Assembly (NCBI RefSeq): GCF_000699445.3
Contig: NC_067197.1
Location: 9,616,152-9,680,151 of the forward strand
Direction of reading: 5' to 3'
Length of the DNA: 64,000 nt
Origin: Schistosoma haematobium
Taxonomy: Eukaryota > Platyhelminthes > Trematoda > Strigeidida > Schistosomatidae
In this document: positions 63,885 through 64,000 of the stretch, piece after piece
Numbering within the stretch: the first letter of the stretch is position 1
Layout: each line of letters opens with the position of its first letter
Program-made: the position numbers and the translations under genes
Notes under the pieces: generated by a model
Databases searched by the model: none
The model's input: only the letters and a program-made list of their open reading frames with translations
What the model was told of the DNA's origin: nothing

Positions 63885-64000
63885 TAATTGGTGATCTCAT
63901 GTGTGCTACCATTGAGAGCTAGGAATCACTAGACAGGTGTTTCATCCCATTACTGAATTCCTCAACAATGCAAACTAGGTAACCCCACAAAGGATCGAAC
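63885..64000 (-). repeat. decayed SINE cut by the window end
   Basis: ACCATTGAGAGCTAGGAATC, ACTAGACAGGTGTTTCATCC, ACTGAATTCCTCAACAATG and a final AGGATCGAAC (reversed B-box) follow the SINE order on the minus strand. Confidence 0.5.

Noticed and set aside
1..64000. CRISPR arrays, operons, ribosome binding sites, rRNA
   Set aside because: None seen. Introns, poly(A) signals and eukaryotic retroelements show nuclear metazoan DNA.

Overview
The window reads as a stretch of a Schistosoma (blood fluke) nuclear genome. The sequence is A+T-rich. It has long repeat-filled introns in one gene and 28-36 nt micro-introns in two others. It carries RTE- and CR1/Jockey-like non-LTR retrotransposons, tRNA-derived SINEs, Sm-alpha-type SINEs with hammerhead ribozymes, and degenerate LTR retroelements. 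The species cannot be fixed from sequence alone.

Layout. 519-4333: a tandem LTR-internal-LTR-internal-LTR array of a non-autonomous LTR element, flanked by a 5-bp target duplication. 7009-36141: one large plus-strand gene whose 5' end was not found. I traced 12 exons whose splice phases all join in frame (about 1,094 residues). They encode an RGS3-like C2 domain, a PDZ domain, a divergent Dbl-homology (RhoGEF) domain split by low-complexity inserts, and a PH domain. Its introns hold a degenerate RTE element with a nested LTR fragment (12.8-16.0 kb), an inverted repeat pair around one exon (17.2/19.8 kb), head-to-head palindromic SINEs (11.1, 21.4, 28.7 kb), Sm-alpha SINEs (9.6, 23.7, 27.9 kb) and reverse-transcriptase fragments (26.7, 32.1 kb).

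36.1-52.6 kb is mostly repeat-derived. It holds an RTE-like RT fragment (37.2-38.3 kb), a decayed FAR1/SWIM-type (MULE-like) transposase-derived gene with 32- and 36-nt introns (39.65-41.0 kb), a 407-bp repeat present twice (46.0 and 49.9 kb) and several other dispersed pairs. 52.6-55.8 kb is a nearly full-length but broken CR1/Jockey-clade element. It ends about 240 bp before a complete FKBP52-like immunophilin gene (55980-57462; 7 exons, 430 aa, all six introns 28-33 nt). From 57.6 kb to the end there is little recognisable coding sequence: a solo LTR with perfect target duplication (61444-61963), SINE copies, a TA microsatellite and one possible terminal exon at 63.4 kb.

The two host genes are unrelated: a Rho/G-protein signalling scaffold and an Hsp90-type cochaperone/peptidyl-prolyl isomerase. 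The strongest leads are the C2-PDZ-DH-PH architecture, the hammerhead copy whose own 5' arm is complementary to its substrate strand, the palindromic SINE composites, the LTR array with an anomalous 53-bp tail, and the spliced SWIM-domain relic. Domain calls were made by eye from motifs; no searches were run.
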